NCBI GenBank assembly: GCA_025345505.1
Contig: JANVCC010009895.1
Location: 643,312-707,311, forward strand
DNA length: 64,000 bases
Source of the DNA: Todiramphus chloris collaris
Taxonomy: Eukaryota; Chordata; Aves; Coraciiformes; Alcedinidae
Direction: 5' to 3'
In this document: positions 1 through 9,575 of the stretch, one piece after another
Position numbering within the stretch: the first letter of the stretch is position 1
Layout of the letters: each line of letters opens with the position of its first letter
Translations under genes and position numbers: made by a program
The notes under the pieces: model-generated
What the model was told of the DNA's origin: nothing
The model's database searches: none
What the model saw: the letters and a program-made list of their open reading frames with translations, nothing else

Positions 1-48
1 TTGCTTTATTACCTTTCAAGCAGAATACTGTCCCCCCCTCACTTCAAG
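1..48. repeat. Tail of an LTR running in from the left edge
   Basis: These bases match, with a few changes, the last ~50 bases of the LTR-like element ending near 34320: both read through 'tttcaagcagaa' and 'ctcacttca' and then diverge. The window therefore opens in the end of another copy of that LTR family. Confidence 0.6.
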
Positions 49-467
49 ACTTTTTAGCAACAAATTCACCTTTTGCTTTGCCCTTCTCTGGCTGCCTCCC
101 TTGCGGAAAGACAGAACCGTGGATCCAGGCTCCGCACTCACTTCATACTTAATTGTATGTCTCTTTCAAAAACACACACACACAAGTCTATCTGAATGTC
201 CCGATCACCAAGGCAATACTTAACATCCTATTTTCTTACCTTGGTCTGTGCACGGAGTTGCCTGGTCGTTATGACAGTGCCTACTTTCCTCCCCTCTGGT
301 TCACTAGGTCTACTTTTAAAATTCCTCTCGTGATTTGGTCAGTCCACCACTGGAACCCCTGTCGATGATACACAAGAATGTTGAAATCAACGGGACATGT
401 CTCCCTGTCCTTCGGCGGCAGGAGCCCCTCACAGAGATGACATTGATCCCGGACAAACCCCCGAGCT
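49..467. other. Non-genic spacer
   Basis: No convincing gene. It holds a short CA run (about 171-183) and is otherwise unique-looking. The one open frame here (153-368) is short and resembles nothing I recognise. Confidence 0.4.
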
Positions 468-1064
468 GTTAGAAATGCAAAGGTCCTAAGGAAGGACTAG
501 TAGTAGAAGTACTAGTGAGAATATCCAGAGAGGGATGTCTTTGCAAATGAAGATGCTACAATGTAACAAGGAGATAACCTTGCTGGCCTGAGTGGCAATA
601 TATAATCAAAGAACACCAATTAGGACTGGGAATGTCAGTGAGGGTTGTCTGAAACCAGTTGAGACCCCAGAATTTAGAGAATTTGTAAACTTTTGAACTT
701 TAAGAAAGAGTGCACAGGCTCAATAGACTTGTACATATTAACTTCTCCACCTAGGGGAGGCATAAAGTGGAGTTAATGAAACATAGGATGCATGATGTAG
801 GGGGGTGTACATGTTAAGGGGGGATATGTAATAGGCGTATCGGGAAGTCTGTACCTTCCTAGTATCTTAGCCAACGGGGAAAGGAAGAGGGTTGTATGTG
901 GCCAGGAAACTGGAATAAAAGGGGGGGCTGCGCGCTCTGACAATTTAAGAGACCCCACAGGGATATGCCTTGTGGACTCTCCCTTTATTCGAATAAAGTC
1001 TTTTTGCAGGACTCCTCTGTCTGCTCTTTGAACATGGACCTCTAGTGATGTGATTTTCTGAACA
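468..1064 (+). repeat. ERV1 5' LTR (gammaretrovirus-like)
   Basis: The boundaries come from an imperfect terminal inverted repeat: the left end reads TGTTAGAAA and the right end TTTCTGAACA, which pair with one single-base gap. AATAAA lies at 992-997 in the expected R-region place. The primer-binding site starts 2 bases after the right end. No matching 3' LTR is seen in the window, so the left boundary rests on the inverted repeat alone. Confidence 0.75.
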
Positions 1065-1066
1065 AG

Positions 1067-1084
1067 TGGGAGCTCGTCCGGGAT
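1067..1084 (+). promoter_or_regulatory. ERV1 primer-binding site, tRNA-Pro type
   Basis: The 18-mer TGGGAGCTCGTCCGGGAT differs by one base from the tRNA-Pro site typical of gammaretroviruses, and it lies directly after the LTR. This sets the orientation (+) and the class of ERV1. Confidence 0.85.
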
Positions 1085-1721
1085 CCTTCCACTGTACAGG
1101 GACGGCTGGCGGTGGATGGAACTGACGGCACACCGCCTGATTTTGGTGATCAGTTCCCTTCAGTGGCTGCCGGTGCTGGACGATTCATTGGGTGCCCAAG
1201 ACTGTTCAGGAGACAGACTAGTGGTGAACCAGGGGGGTCTGTGAAGACTGTCCCAAAGGATAAGGGAAAGGAAGCCTCTGGTGAGTAAACAAAGGCAAAG
1301 TTCTTAAAGGACACCTAGGGTGGGTGTAAAGAACTACACGACAAGCTGGACAGAGGCACTCCGCTCGTTTGGTCTAAGGGAGAACGCTCCCTTGTTATTT
1401 CGGGGTTCGATTCCTCATCTGAATTAGGGGTTCAAGTCCCCATCTGGATTAGGGGTTTGAGTCCCCATCTGGTTTGTGATAATTTGGTCTTTCAGAACTC
1501 GTACTTTGTTTTACTGGAATATGATTACTGGATCTCGATTAATATTCTGGTGTATTGATCTAGATTTATTGTGTTGATTAATGATAATAACAATTGGACA
1601 TCACTCAGAATCTAAGCCCAGCCACCCCCAGCCCCTCTGACATCTGAGGATAAGCTGTAACGCAAGGGGGTTTATTTTCTGCCAAATTGTTCAACCTCTT
1701 CGTGATCGGAATTTAACTAAC
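1085..1721 (+). other. ERV1 untranslated leader with a triplicated 25-bp motif
   Basis: This is the region between the PBS and the gag start, where packaging and splice-donor signals normally lie. At about 1405-1470 a motif of roughly 25 bases occurs three times in tandem, each with a core like GGGTTCAAGTCCCCATCTG. No long open frame is present. Confidence 0.6.
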
Positions 1722-2579
1722 ATGGGGAACAATAAAAGCAGGGAAAAGGAGAAAAATGTGAAAGTAAAAGAAAAGGATGGTCCAACAGTACCGAAAGATA
1801 GTCCATTGGGGAAGATGTTAAGAGTTTGGGATAGCCTGCACATTCCCACAGAGGTGACTAAGGAAGAAATGGTAAAGTTTTGCTGTTCTATATGGCCTGA
1901 TTATAATTTACAGAAAGGATTTAGGTGGCCTCCTCTTGGGTCAAAAGATGCTAACCTTTGCCAATGTTTATGTTTATATTTAAATGACACTGAGAAAGGA
2001 CCCACTGAAAGAGAATGTGGGAAAATATGGCTAAGGGTGGCAACAACAGGAATGTATGTAGTTAAAAGGAGAGAAAATAAAGGAGAATCAGACTCTGGAG
2101 AAAAAAAAAAAAAAAAGGAAAAGGATGAGGAGACCTGGGATGCCCTTCAATATCTTCCCCCACCTTATCCCCTAGCTCCTACAGCTCCCTTTGGGGACAG
2201 TGACAGTGAGGGGGAAGAAGGGCAGAGTGTCATGTCCCCTTCTAGAACTAGAAGGGGGAGTCAATATGAAGTGCCAAGAGTGCCTAAGGAACCGGAAGCA
2301 AAAGTTCATCAAATGCCTCTATGCCAGGTCCCGTTGGGCAGGCAGGGTGGGGGATTCAGGTTTGTAGTTGTGTCACTCACCACACAAGATATAAGAGGAT
2401 TAAAAAAGGAATTACACCCATATTTGGATGACCCCATAGGGGTGGGGGAAAAGGTGGATGAGTATTTAGAAAATGCAGATTATACCTGGAAGGACTGGGA
2501 TTTTCTTTTGGGAATTTTATTTAGGCCACAGGAAAAAAAGGATGATTTTACAGAAAGCCCATCAGCTGTGGGAAGATGA
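1722..2579 (+). pseudogene. gag: ERV1 gag, 5' part (MA-p12-start of CA)
   Basis: This 285-codon frame begins MGNNKS, with Gly2 suitable for N-myristoylation, followed by a basic Lys/Glu-rich stretch typical of gammaretroviral matrix. Two late-budding motifs sit close together: PPPY at residues 146-149 (2157-2168) and PTAP at residues 153-156 (2178-2189). The C-terminal part, with a Trp-rich 'YTWKDWDF' segment, is the start of capsid. The frame ends at 2579 while capsid continues in another frame from about 2540-2576. I infer a small frameshift near the A7 run at about 2532-2538. A run of 16 A at 2101-2116 is a second unstable point. Confidence 0.85.
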
Positions 2580-3280
2580 ACATCCACAGGCTGTTGGGGG
2601 GGCAGAATGCACCCACGGTTGATGATGCAATACCCCAAGCGGACCCTAACTGGGATCCGAATAATCAGGTCTATTTGGCCCGCTTCCGGGATTATCATGC
2701 CTATTTAACTAGAGCAAACAAGATAGCAGTTCCCCAAACTAACAATATGTCAAAGGCTATGTCCTTGGAACAGGAAAAAGATGAAAGTCCTTCCCACTGG
2801 CTGGAAAGGACCAGGGATGCTTTGAGAAAACAAGGAGGGTTGGACCCTGAAGGACCAGCCTTTGACACATTGCTGAGGGTACAATTTGTCACCAAATCCT
2901 GGCCTGATATACAACAGGGGATACAAAAAGATGATGAGTGGCAAAACAGACCCTTGGAAGAATTAGTTAGGAAGGCAGAACAAGTATATATGAGAAGGGA
3001 TGAGGAAAAGGCAAAAGTAAAAGCAAAGGTGATGGCACAGTTCTTACAACCCCCAAAGGAAAGAATGCAGGAACCCCCAGGGCCAAAAAGGAGGGGGCTA
3101 CCTCCAAGATTTAACCGAAACATATCTTCCTCAGTGGGAAGGGGAAAACCAAGGCCTGGACTAGGAAGAAATCAGTGTGCTATCTGCAAGGAAGAGGGAC
3201 ATTGGAAGAGGGAATGTCCACGGACACAGGTGGATCCTTATGAGGAGGAAGTCCACCAGTTGATGGAAATGGATTGTTAG
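2576..3280 (+). pseudogene. gag: ERV1 gag, 3' part (CA-NC)
   Basis: This frame carries the capsid C-terminal region, including the 'ESPSHWLERTRDALRK' segment that resembles the gammaretroviral major homology region. Nucleocapsid follows with a single complete CCHC knuckle, CAICKEEGHWKREC (3176-3217); one knuckle is the gammaretroviral pattern. The frame ends at TAG 3278-3280, and the same frame continues directly into protease, the gammaretroviral gag-UAG-pol arrangement. The ATG at 2576 is probably not a real start, because the upstream frameshift separates this piece from the authentic one at 1722. Confidence 0.85.
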
Positions 3281-3811
3281 GGGTATCAGGGGCTCCCATT
3301 ATACAAGGGACCCACCACACCGGAGCCCTTGATAACCTGTAGGGTGGGTCCAAATAGAGAGGAGGTACACTTCTTAGTAGAAACTGGAGCCTCTCGATCT
3401 ACTGTGAATTTTGTGCCAAAAGGGGGACAGTTGTCTAGAAGATCTTTAATTATTCAAGGAGTAAGTGGAAAGGATGAACAGGTACATCTCATCCAGCCAC
3501 TATTAATAGATGTGGGAGATAAAGTCGAAATGCATGAATTTTTATTTGTACCTAATTGTGACTGTAATCTATTGGGAAGAGATTTAATGGCTAAATTGGG
3601 GATGCAAATTCATATCGTGAAAGGTGGCAAGGAAGAGAACACTGTTGTGAGTTTGTGTAAATTGTCTGATAAAGTGTATACAAAAATAAATCCAGAAGTG
3701 TGGGCAGTCCCAGGGGAATATGGAAAATTAGATATTGAGCCCCTTCAAATTACCCTGAAGCAGCCTGGTCAAATAGTCTTTAAAAAGCAATACCCTGTTT
3801 CAAGAGAGTGA
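3281..3811 (+). pseudogene. pol: ERV1 protease, read through from gag
   Basis: The frame is open from the base after the gag UAG to a TGA at 3809-3811. The retropepsin active-site loop at 3380-3391 reads ETGA instead of DTGA, so the catalytic aspartate is replaced and the protease should be inactive. The second conserved box (LLGRDLMAKLG, about 3570-3602) is present. The end of the frame ('PLQITLKQPGQIVFKKQYP') is the start of reverse transcriptase. Confidence 0.85.
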
Positions 3812-5686
3812 AGAAAGGGAATACAGCCCATTATTGAATCACTACTAAAGGCAGGTCTTTTAGAATCATGTATGTCTCCTTATAATACTCCCATCCTGCC
3901 TGTCCGGAAACCAGATGGGATGTATAGGATGGTACAAGACTTAAGAATAATAAATGAAATTATTAAACCAAGGCATCCCACAGTCACAGATCCTTATACC
4001 ATCTTAAACCAAATTCCCTCCTCATACCACTGTTATTCAGTACTTGATTTGAAGGATGTTTTCTGGTGGTGCCCACTTGCAGAGGATAGCAAACAATATT
4101 TTGCTTTTTGTTATAAGTTAGATTCACGAATTTATGTGAGTCATAGCCAATACAAATTTTAAGAATTTATTAAGCAAGCGATAGCAAGCAAAACAGCGCT
4201 GGGCGACCGGGGAGACACAGCTCTGCCAACGGTGCGCAAAAGGTGTCAAACAAGCAGGCATTTATTACACTAAATCATGCATATCCAACAGCGTTAACTA
4301 CATATTCATTCTGTGGGGTTGGGTTATTATAATCAGGTCCAGGAACTCATTATCAGGGGTCTCCTCCCTTTGGCACTTGCGCACTGGTGTCTGGTGGTCG
4401 TGGGCTGGGGTCTTCAGGAGGAAGGCCCCCAGTCTTCCTTGCAATGTACTTTTCACCTTTTGTCTCAAAATGATGAGTCAGGAATCAGAGGGTTGGTGTG
4501 ATCTGGCTTATCTGCAGGGAGGCTCTCCTGTCTCCTATCTTCCTGTCTGGGAGTTAGTTCCCTTATCTACAAAGACCAAAACTACACAGGACAGGCTACA
4601 GGATTTATGAGAACCTTGATAACTTTCAAGGCTATGTGAGACAAAACACAACTTACAACTATGTAAGACAAGACACAGTTTACGGCTATGTAAAACAAGC
4701 TGCAATTACAAGGCTACTAAACTAAAATTTATGATGACATTTACAACTCAGGCCTCAGCCAGGCCTGTATCCGGTGGGAGCAGGGATGATGTCCTGGAGG
4801 GCCGAGTCCCCAGTATAACAGAATACATTTGGTACCTTTCCATACCTGATTTCGTGCTTTTATTAGAGCAAACCAGCTTAAGCAATTGGTACAAAGTTTG
4901 ATGAACAAACAATTCACAGTTTATCACACTTTTGAACGGGAACAAGAGGAAAAAGGGAAGACTGTAAAGCAAGAACTGACATGGACGGTACTTCCCCAGG
5001 GATACACAGAAGCACCAGTCCTGTTTGGGCAAGCTTTACAAAAGATACTGAAAGAATTTACTCTGCCGCTAGAAATTAGGTTGCTGCAATATGTTATTTG
5101 CTCCTGACAGGAGAACAAGAGGAGGTGGTAGAGGAAGCAACTGTGGAACTGCTTAATTTTCTATCTAAAAGAGGGCTTAAAGTATCTGAAAAGAAGGCAC
5201 AAATGGTGGAAAAGAAGGTTAAATATTTGGGACATATTTTGACTGATGGCATGAGATGAATTGACCCAGGAAGGATCAGAGGAGTTTTAGAAATACCAAT
5301 ACCTAAAACTAAAAAGGGGTTGTGACAGTTTTTAGGACAAATAGGATATTGCAGGATCTGGATTGAGGATTTTTCCATTTTAGCCAGACCCCTGTATGAC
5401 CTTTTAACATAAGATAACCCTAATGTCATAATATGGACATCAGAAGGGAAACAGAGCTTTGAAGTGTTAAAAAGCAGATTAACCAAAGCTCCAGCCCTAG
5501 CCCTTCCAGACTGGAAGCAAGAATTTGAATTCTATGTGGATGTTAAACAGGGCCACGCTAAAGGAATTCTAATGCAAGAACATGGGGGTAGTCAAAGACC
5601 AGTAGCCTGTTTTTCTAAAATGTTAGATCCAGTGGCTAAGGGGTGGCCTCATTGTTTACAGAGTTGCACAGCCACAGCTTTGATGG
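3812..5686 (+). pseudogene. pol: ERV1 reverse transcriptase, interrupted
   Basis: The RT fingers follow the TGA at 3809 ('YNTPILPVRKPDGMYRMVQD', then 'SVLDLKDVFWW'). The gene is then split by the solo LTR at 4109-4928 and resumes with 'LTWTVLPQGYTEAPVLFGQ'. At about 5088-5099 the frame shifts exactly at the catalytic Y-x-D-D box, which is lost. The thumb and connection follow with several stops (TGA near 5257 and 5323, TAA near 5409). The segment ends at the second solo LTR. Gammaretroviral affinity is inferred from the motif set. Confidence 0.85.
4109..4928 (-). mobile_element. Solo LTR (family A), 5-bp TSD, inside ERV1 RT
   Basis: This 820-bp element begins TGTTATAAG and ends TTATCACA (imperfect inverted repeat). 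It is flanked by a direct repeat CTTTT at 4104-4108 and 4929-4933, and it sits cleanly inside the RT gene. A near-identical element lies at 32650-33478. AATAAA-like signals suit the minus strand. A 5-bp TSD fits class III (ERVL-type) integrases. Confidence 0.9.
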
Positions 5687-6330
5687 TGTCTTGGTTTGAA
5701 AGACAGGTGTCTGCCAAGGAAGGCAGGAGCCCCCCTTGGAATGGAAATGCAACCCCCTCCCCTCCGAATGCTTGTAATTTTAAATTAAGGGGCTTTCAGG
5801 CAAAGATATGAGGAATAGGAATAACAGATCTTTACTAAATATATATAACAGGACAAACAAACAACAATAACTACTTCAGTAACAGGAAAACAGCACAGGG
5901 AACCCAGTCCCAACCTCTCGGGGGCTCCCGGGCAGCAGGGAGGGCGCGATGGTCTCCCCGCCGCTCCGGAGCCAGCTCAGTCCCCACGTGGCAATGGCCG
6001 ACGGAAAGCCTGTGTCACGAACCCCCTGGGCAGCTGATCCCGGTGTCCAGCAGGATCCTCGGGAGGCAGCAGGGGTAGAAGGAGAGCAGGAGACGCAGTG
6101 GGGATGAGTTGTCTGCACCACAAGGCAGCTTCTCCTCCTCGAATGCAGGGTTAAAACAAGAGCCCTAGGGGCTCCACCCAACCCCCTTTTTTCGGCTGGC
6201 TGGACCCCTCCCCCTGTGGCCAGGTCCTTTTGTGTCTCTTAAGTACAGCCATTTACCTCCCTGACAAACAAGTATGGAAAAATTCTTTAAGACAAGAGGG
6301 AAAACAGAATAACTTCCCAAAACCCCAACA
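5687..6330. mobile_element. Solo LTR, 5-bp TSD, inside ERV1 pol
   Basis: This 644-bp element runs from TGTCTTGG to CCCCAACA, flanked by GATGG at 5682-5686 and 6331-6335. It separates the RT connection from the RNase H part of ERV1. TATATATATTTAG on the minus strand near 5838-5850 could be a TATA box, so minus orientation is likely. Its centre is GC-rich and its termini differ from family A. Confidence 0.85.
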
Positions 6331-8249
6331 GATGGTAACTGAGGCCCGAAAACTGACAGCAGGGGGATCTCTCATTGTTAAAGTCTAACATCAAATTAAG
6401 ACTTTGTTAACTGAGAGAGCCTCTAAATGGATGACCAGTGCTAGGTTGATACAATATGAAACTTGTTTAATGGAACAGGAGGATTTAGAATTAAGAAGTG
6501 GAGAAGGATTTAATCCGGCTTCCTGTTTAACTGGTCCTGAGGGGAGAGATCTAGAGGAAATTCATGACTGTATTCAAGTAATAGATCTCCAGACCTGAGC
6601 TAGGGAAGAACTATGGGATACCCCTTGGCCGAGTGGAGAAAATGTGTTTATTGATGGATCCTCAAGAGCAGTAGGGGGAAAATGAGTTACAGGATATGCT
6701 GTAATAAAGGAAGAGAACTGCTAGAATGAGGGAAGCTACCCTCCACATGGTCAGCACAGACCGCAGAATTGTATGCCTTAATTAGAGCCCGCAAATTGTA
6801 TTGAGGAAAAATGGTAAATATATTTACAGATTCAAAATATGCATATGGGGTGGCTCATGCGTTTGGGAAACTGTGAGAGGAGAGAGGGTTATTAACCTGT
6901 AGAGCAAAAATATTAGCTCACGAGAATTTGATTACTCACCTATTGGAGGTGGTGAATTTGCCAAAGAAGGTGGCTATAATACATGTCAGGGGAAATCAGG
7001 CAGGATATTCAGAGGAGGCGCTAGGTAACCGACTGGCAGATGAAGAAGCTCGAAAAGCAGCACTTCTACCAGAAGTATCTAAGATCCTCCCTTTGCTCCC
7101 AGTGACTCAACCGCTGCCAGAGAGAATGTGTTTTCCACCAGAGGAATTAAGGATGATTAAAGATAGTGGGGCTGAAGAAATAGAAAATAATTGGTTTACA
7201 AAGAATAGTAAACAGTGGGTACCAAGGGCATTGGCCCTACAGATACTGAAACAACTCCATGAAGGGAGTCATCTGGGCTCTCAAGGATTGGCAGAAGCCT
7301 TCCTCAAGAGGTACACTGATTTGGGTGTTTTTATTTTGTCAAAAAGAGTTATTGAAGGTTTCCTGATTTGTGCCAAAGTCAATAAGAGGGTTACAAGGGA
7401 AGTTGCTAGGGGAGGGTGACCTTGGGCTGTACACCCATTCCGACGATGTCAGGTGGATTTTACTGAAATGCCCCAAGCAGGAAGGTTTAAATAGCTGACA
7501 TACTATCACCAAAAGATAACTGGGTGGCCAGAAGCATTTCCAGTTGCCTCACCAACTACTCGATTTTCTGGAACAATAATTCCAAGATATGGAATAGTGG
7601 AGGCAATAGACTCAGAGGAACTCATTTTACAGGAAAAATTCTTCAAGGGGTTATGACAGCATTAGGAATACAATGGGACTTGCATACCCCATGGGATCCT
7701 CAGAGTTTGGGTAGGATAGAGAAGATGAATGGGGAAATTAAGAAACACCTTTTGAAATTAGTGTTAGAAACTAAAATGCCATAGATACATCTTCTACCAT
7801 TAGCTTTGGCTCGAATACAAGCTAGACCTAGAGGAGACATTCAACTATCCCCCTTCGAGTTAATGTTTGGAATCCCTTACCCTACTAACTCGGTGGAGAT
7901 AAGTGATGTATATATTAAAACAATATGTGGCCAGAATACTCTTGTGAAATCTCTTTGACAGGAAGCTCAGCTGGCACAGACCCTGCCATTGGATTTTGCT
8001 GTTCATAATATCCAACCAGGAGACTGGGTCTTAGTTAAGGAGTGGAAAGAAGCACTGCTTGTGGCAAGGTGGCGTGGACCATACCAAGTGTTCTTAACCC
8101 CTGAAACAGTAGTAAAGATAGCCAAACACAGGTGGACACATCATACTCGAGTAAAAATTTCCAAGGCCCCGGAGAACTGGACTTCAGAACTGAAGGAAGA
8201 GGATGGGAGACTGCAGCTGACTTTCCGCAGGAACAGACCAGACCAGTAG
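6331..8249 (+). pseudogene. pol: ERV1 RNase H and integrase, degenerate
   Basis: RNase H motifs FIDGSS (about 6649) and FTDSKYAYG (about 6823) are recognisable between stops. The integrase zinc-binding region shows the His pair (LHEGSHLG) but only one of the two Cys. The core begins CQVDFTEMP near 7450. A frameshift and stops break it around 7428, 7491 and 7590-7610. The GRIEKMNGE segment carries the third acidic residue. The C-terminal domain (7989-8249, 'PGDWVLVKEWKEALLVARWRGPYQVF') is open. The order RT-RH-IN matches a gammaretrovirus. Confidence 0.8.
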
Positions 8250-8531
8250 CCAGTGTGTCAACTTTGTGAGAAATCTCTGTTTGCCCACAGATCCCCTACT
8301 AAACAGCTCTGTAAGGACCTTCCTTCCAAATCTCCGGTGACTGGTAGGCCATGGGTCAAACGGATGTTATACTTCTTTCTTTGTACCATGACAGCCTTAA
8401 TCTTTATACCATGTATAATACCTTGTTTTACGTTAATTATCCAGTGTGTGATACAGGGAATGCAAATAATGGATATGTCTAATGGTCCAGAAACACCTAC
8501 CATGGGACCAAGGATAATGTCCCTATGAAAC
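8250..8531 (+). pseudogene. env: ERV1 env remnant (TM membrane segment only)
   Basis: After the integrase stop, a 91-codon frame (8253-8528) contains one strongly hydrophobic span (ALIFIPCIIPCFTLIIQCVI) followed by a short tail, which resembles the membrane anchor of a retroviral TM protein. SU and the TM ectodomain are missing, so an internal deletion joins the end of pol to the end of env. The sequence is cut by ERV2 at 8532. The identification rests on position and hydrophobicity. Confidence 0.5.
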
Positions 8532-9000
8532 TGTAGTGGGTCTGGCTGAGCTGCTTTTCCCCACCCAGCCCTCATGCTGCAGCACTGGGAGCTGGAGGGT
8601 GTTGATAACACACCCATGTTATGACTGCCAGTGCTCACACGGCACCAGAGGATGGGGGGCAGGATGGGGGAGAAGATACAGCCAACCTGAGCTGACCACT
8701 GGGATATTCCATACCATATGACGTCAGCTCAACTATAAAGGGAGAGGGCAGGAGGAGGATGGGGGAGCATTCTGCTTTGTCCTCCAAGCGGCTGCTACGT
8801 GTTCCTGGAGCCCTGCTTCCTGGACTTGGCCCGACATCGCCTGTGGATGGGAAGTAGAAAATAACATCTTGTCTATCATAACCCACACCCCTTTGCTTTG
8901 CGTCTTATTCTCTCCCTGCGTGCCGTGCTGAAGGGGGTCGGGGGGAGTGATAGAAGGGCTTGGTGGGCACCTGGTGCCGTGCCGGGGTCAACCCACCACA
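8532..9000 (+). repeat. ERV2 5' LTR
   Basis: This 469-bp LTR starts TGTAGTGGGTCTGGCTG and ends CAACCCACCACA. TATAAAG lies near 8735. A solo copy of about the same length lies at about 52606-53074 on the minus strand. The first 17 bases recur at 14355-14371 after the polypurine tract. The preceding six bases, TGAAAC (8526-8531), are the probable target site in ERV1. Confidence 0.9.
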
Positions 9001-9013
9001 GTTCCTTTTTTTT

Positions 9014-9031
9014 TGGCGCCCAACGTGGGGC
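9014..9031 (+). promoter_or_regulatory. ERV2 primer-binding site, tRNA-Lys1,2 type
   Basis: TGGCGCCCAACGTGGGGC is the classical Lys1,2 primer site. It lies 13 bases after the LTR, an unusually long gap filled by 'gttcc' and a run of T. A CTTG microsatellite ending in 'ctttag' follows at about 9048-9081. Confidence 0.9.
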
Positions 9032-9149
9032 ACGAGCAGCTGCTTTCTTGCTTGCTTGCCTGCTTGCTTGCTTTGCTTTAGATACTAGCAGCAAACTCCT
9101 CTGCAGGCCACGGAGTTTGCGTGCACCGCTTATCTGGTGTTTTTCTAAA

Positions 9150-9569
9150 ATGTTTACTGAAAAAATGTCTATTTGCTTGGCTTTTGCACTGATAGCTTCA
9201 GTGTGCTGGGAAAGCTTCTGTCTCGGGAGGATGAAGGGCCTCGGGAGCGCTCTGGCACAAATAGTAACAATGTGTTTCACGCTGGCATCGGTGGCTTTGC
9301 TGTGTTGGGGGGGCTACCTTGGGGAGAAAATGATTGAATCTATCTCTCCCTTTCTACCAGAAATTGATGTAGATGATTTATTCGTGCATGCTCCCAAGGT
9401 CCTCGTCCACCCTTATGTGAGCTTTTGGATACTACTAATCAATATCGTTGGCCTAATCCGGGTTGTGTGTAGTCTGGTCCCAGTTTGGCCTGAGAGGAGA
9501 CAAGTTTCAGGTGGGGTGGCACCGAAATGTGCCCTGAGACGGCCTGTCCCTGGGTGGCAAGGGGTCTGA
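9150..9569 (+). CDS. gag: ERV2 Gag N-terminal multi-pass membrane domain
   Basis: From the first ATG after the PBS (9150) a 139-codon frame runs to a TGA at 9567-9569. Three hydrophobic segments are plain: residues about 8-25 (CLAFALIASVCW), 36-57 (IVTMCFTLASVALLCWGGY) and 90-112 (FWILLINIVGLIRVVCSLV), separated by short acidic or basic loops. The same frame continues after the TGA into the Gag body at 9576, so the stop probably splits one protein of about 560 residues. There is no Gly2 myristoylation signal. ERV5 has a different but also polytopic hydrophobic stretch at the same place. I know of no function for it. Membrane or ER targeting of Gag, as in intracisternal particles, is an inference. 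Confidence 0.65.
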   Translation: MFTEKMSICLAFALIASVCWESFCLGRMKGLGSALAQIVTMCFTLASVALLCWGGYLGEKMIESISPFLPEIDVDDLFVHAPKVLVHPYVSFWILLINIVGLIRVVCSLVPVWPERRQVSGGVAPKCALRRPVPGWQGV

Positions 9570-9575
9570 CAGGAT

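Noticed and set aside
1405..1470. tRNA gene suggested by the GGTTCAAGTCC boxes
   Set aside because: Only T-arm-like pieces in tandem. No acceptor stem, D-arm or anticodon arm can be drawn.
2701..3123. 140-codon minus-strand frame inside ERV1 gag
   Set aside because: Antisense shadow of the capsid-nucleocapsid coding region.
5876..6181. Minus-strand 101-codon frame in the solo LTR
   Set aside because: Lies wholly inside an LTR with GC-rich composition and no recognisable protein feature.
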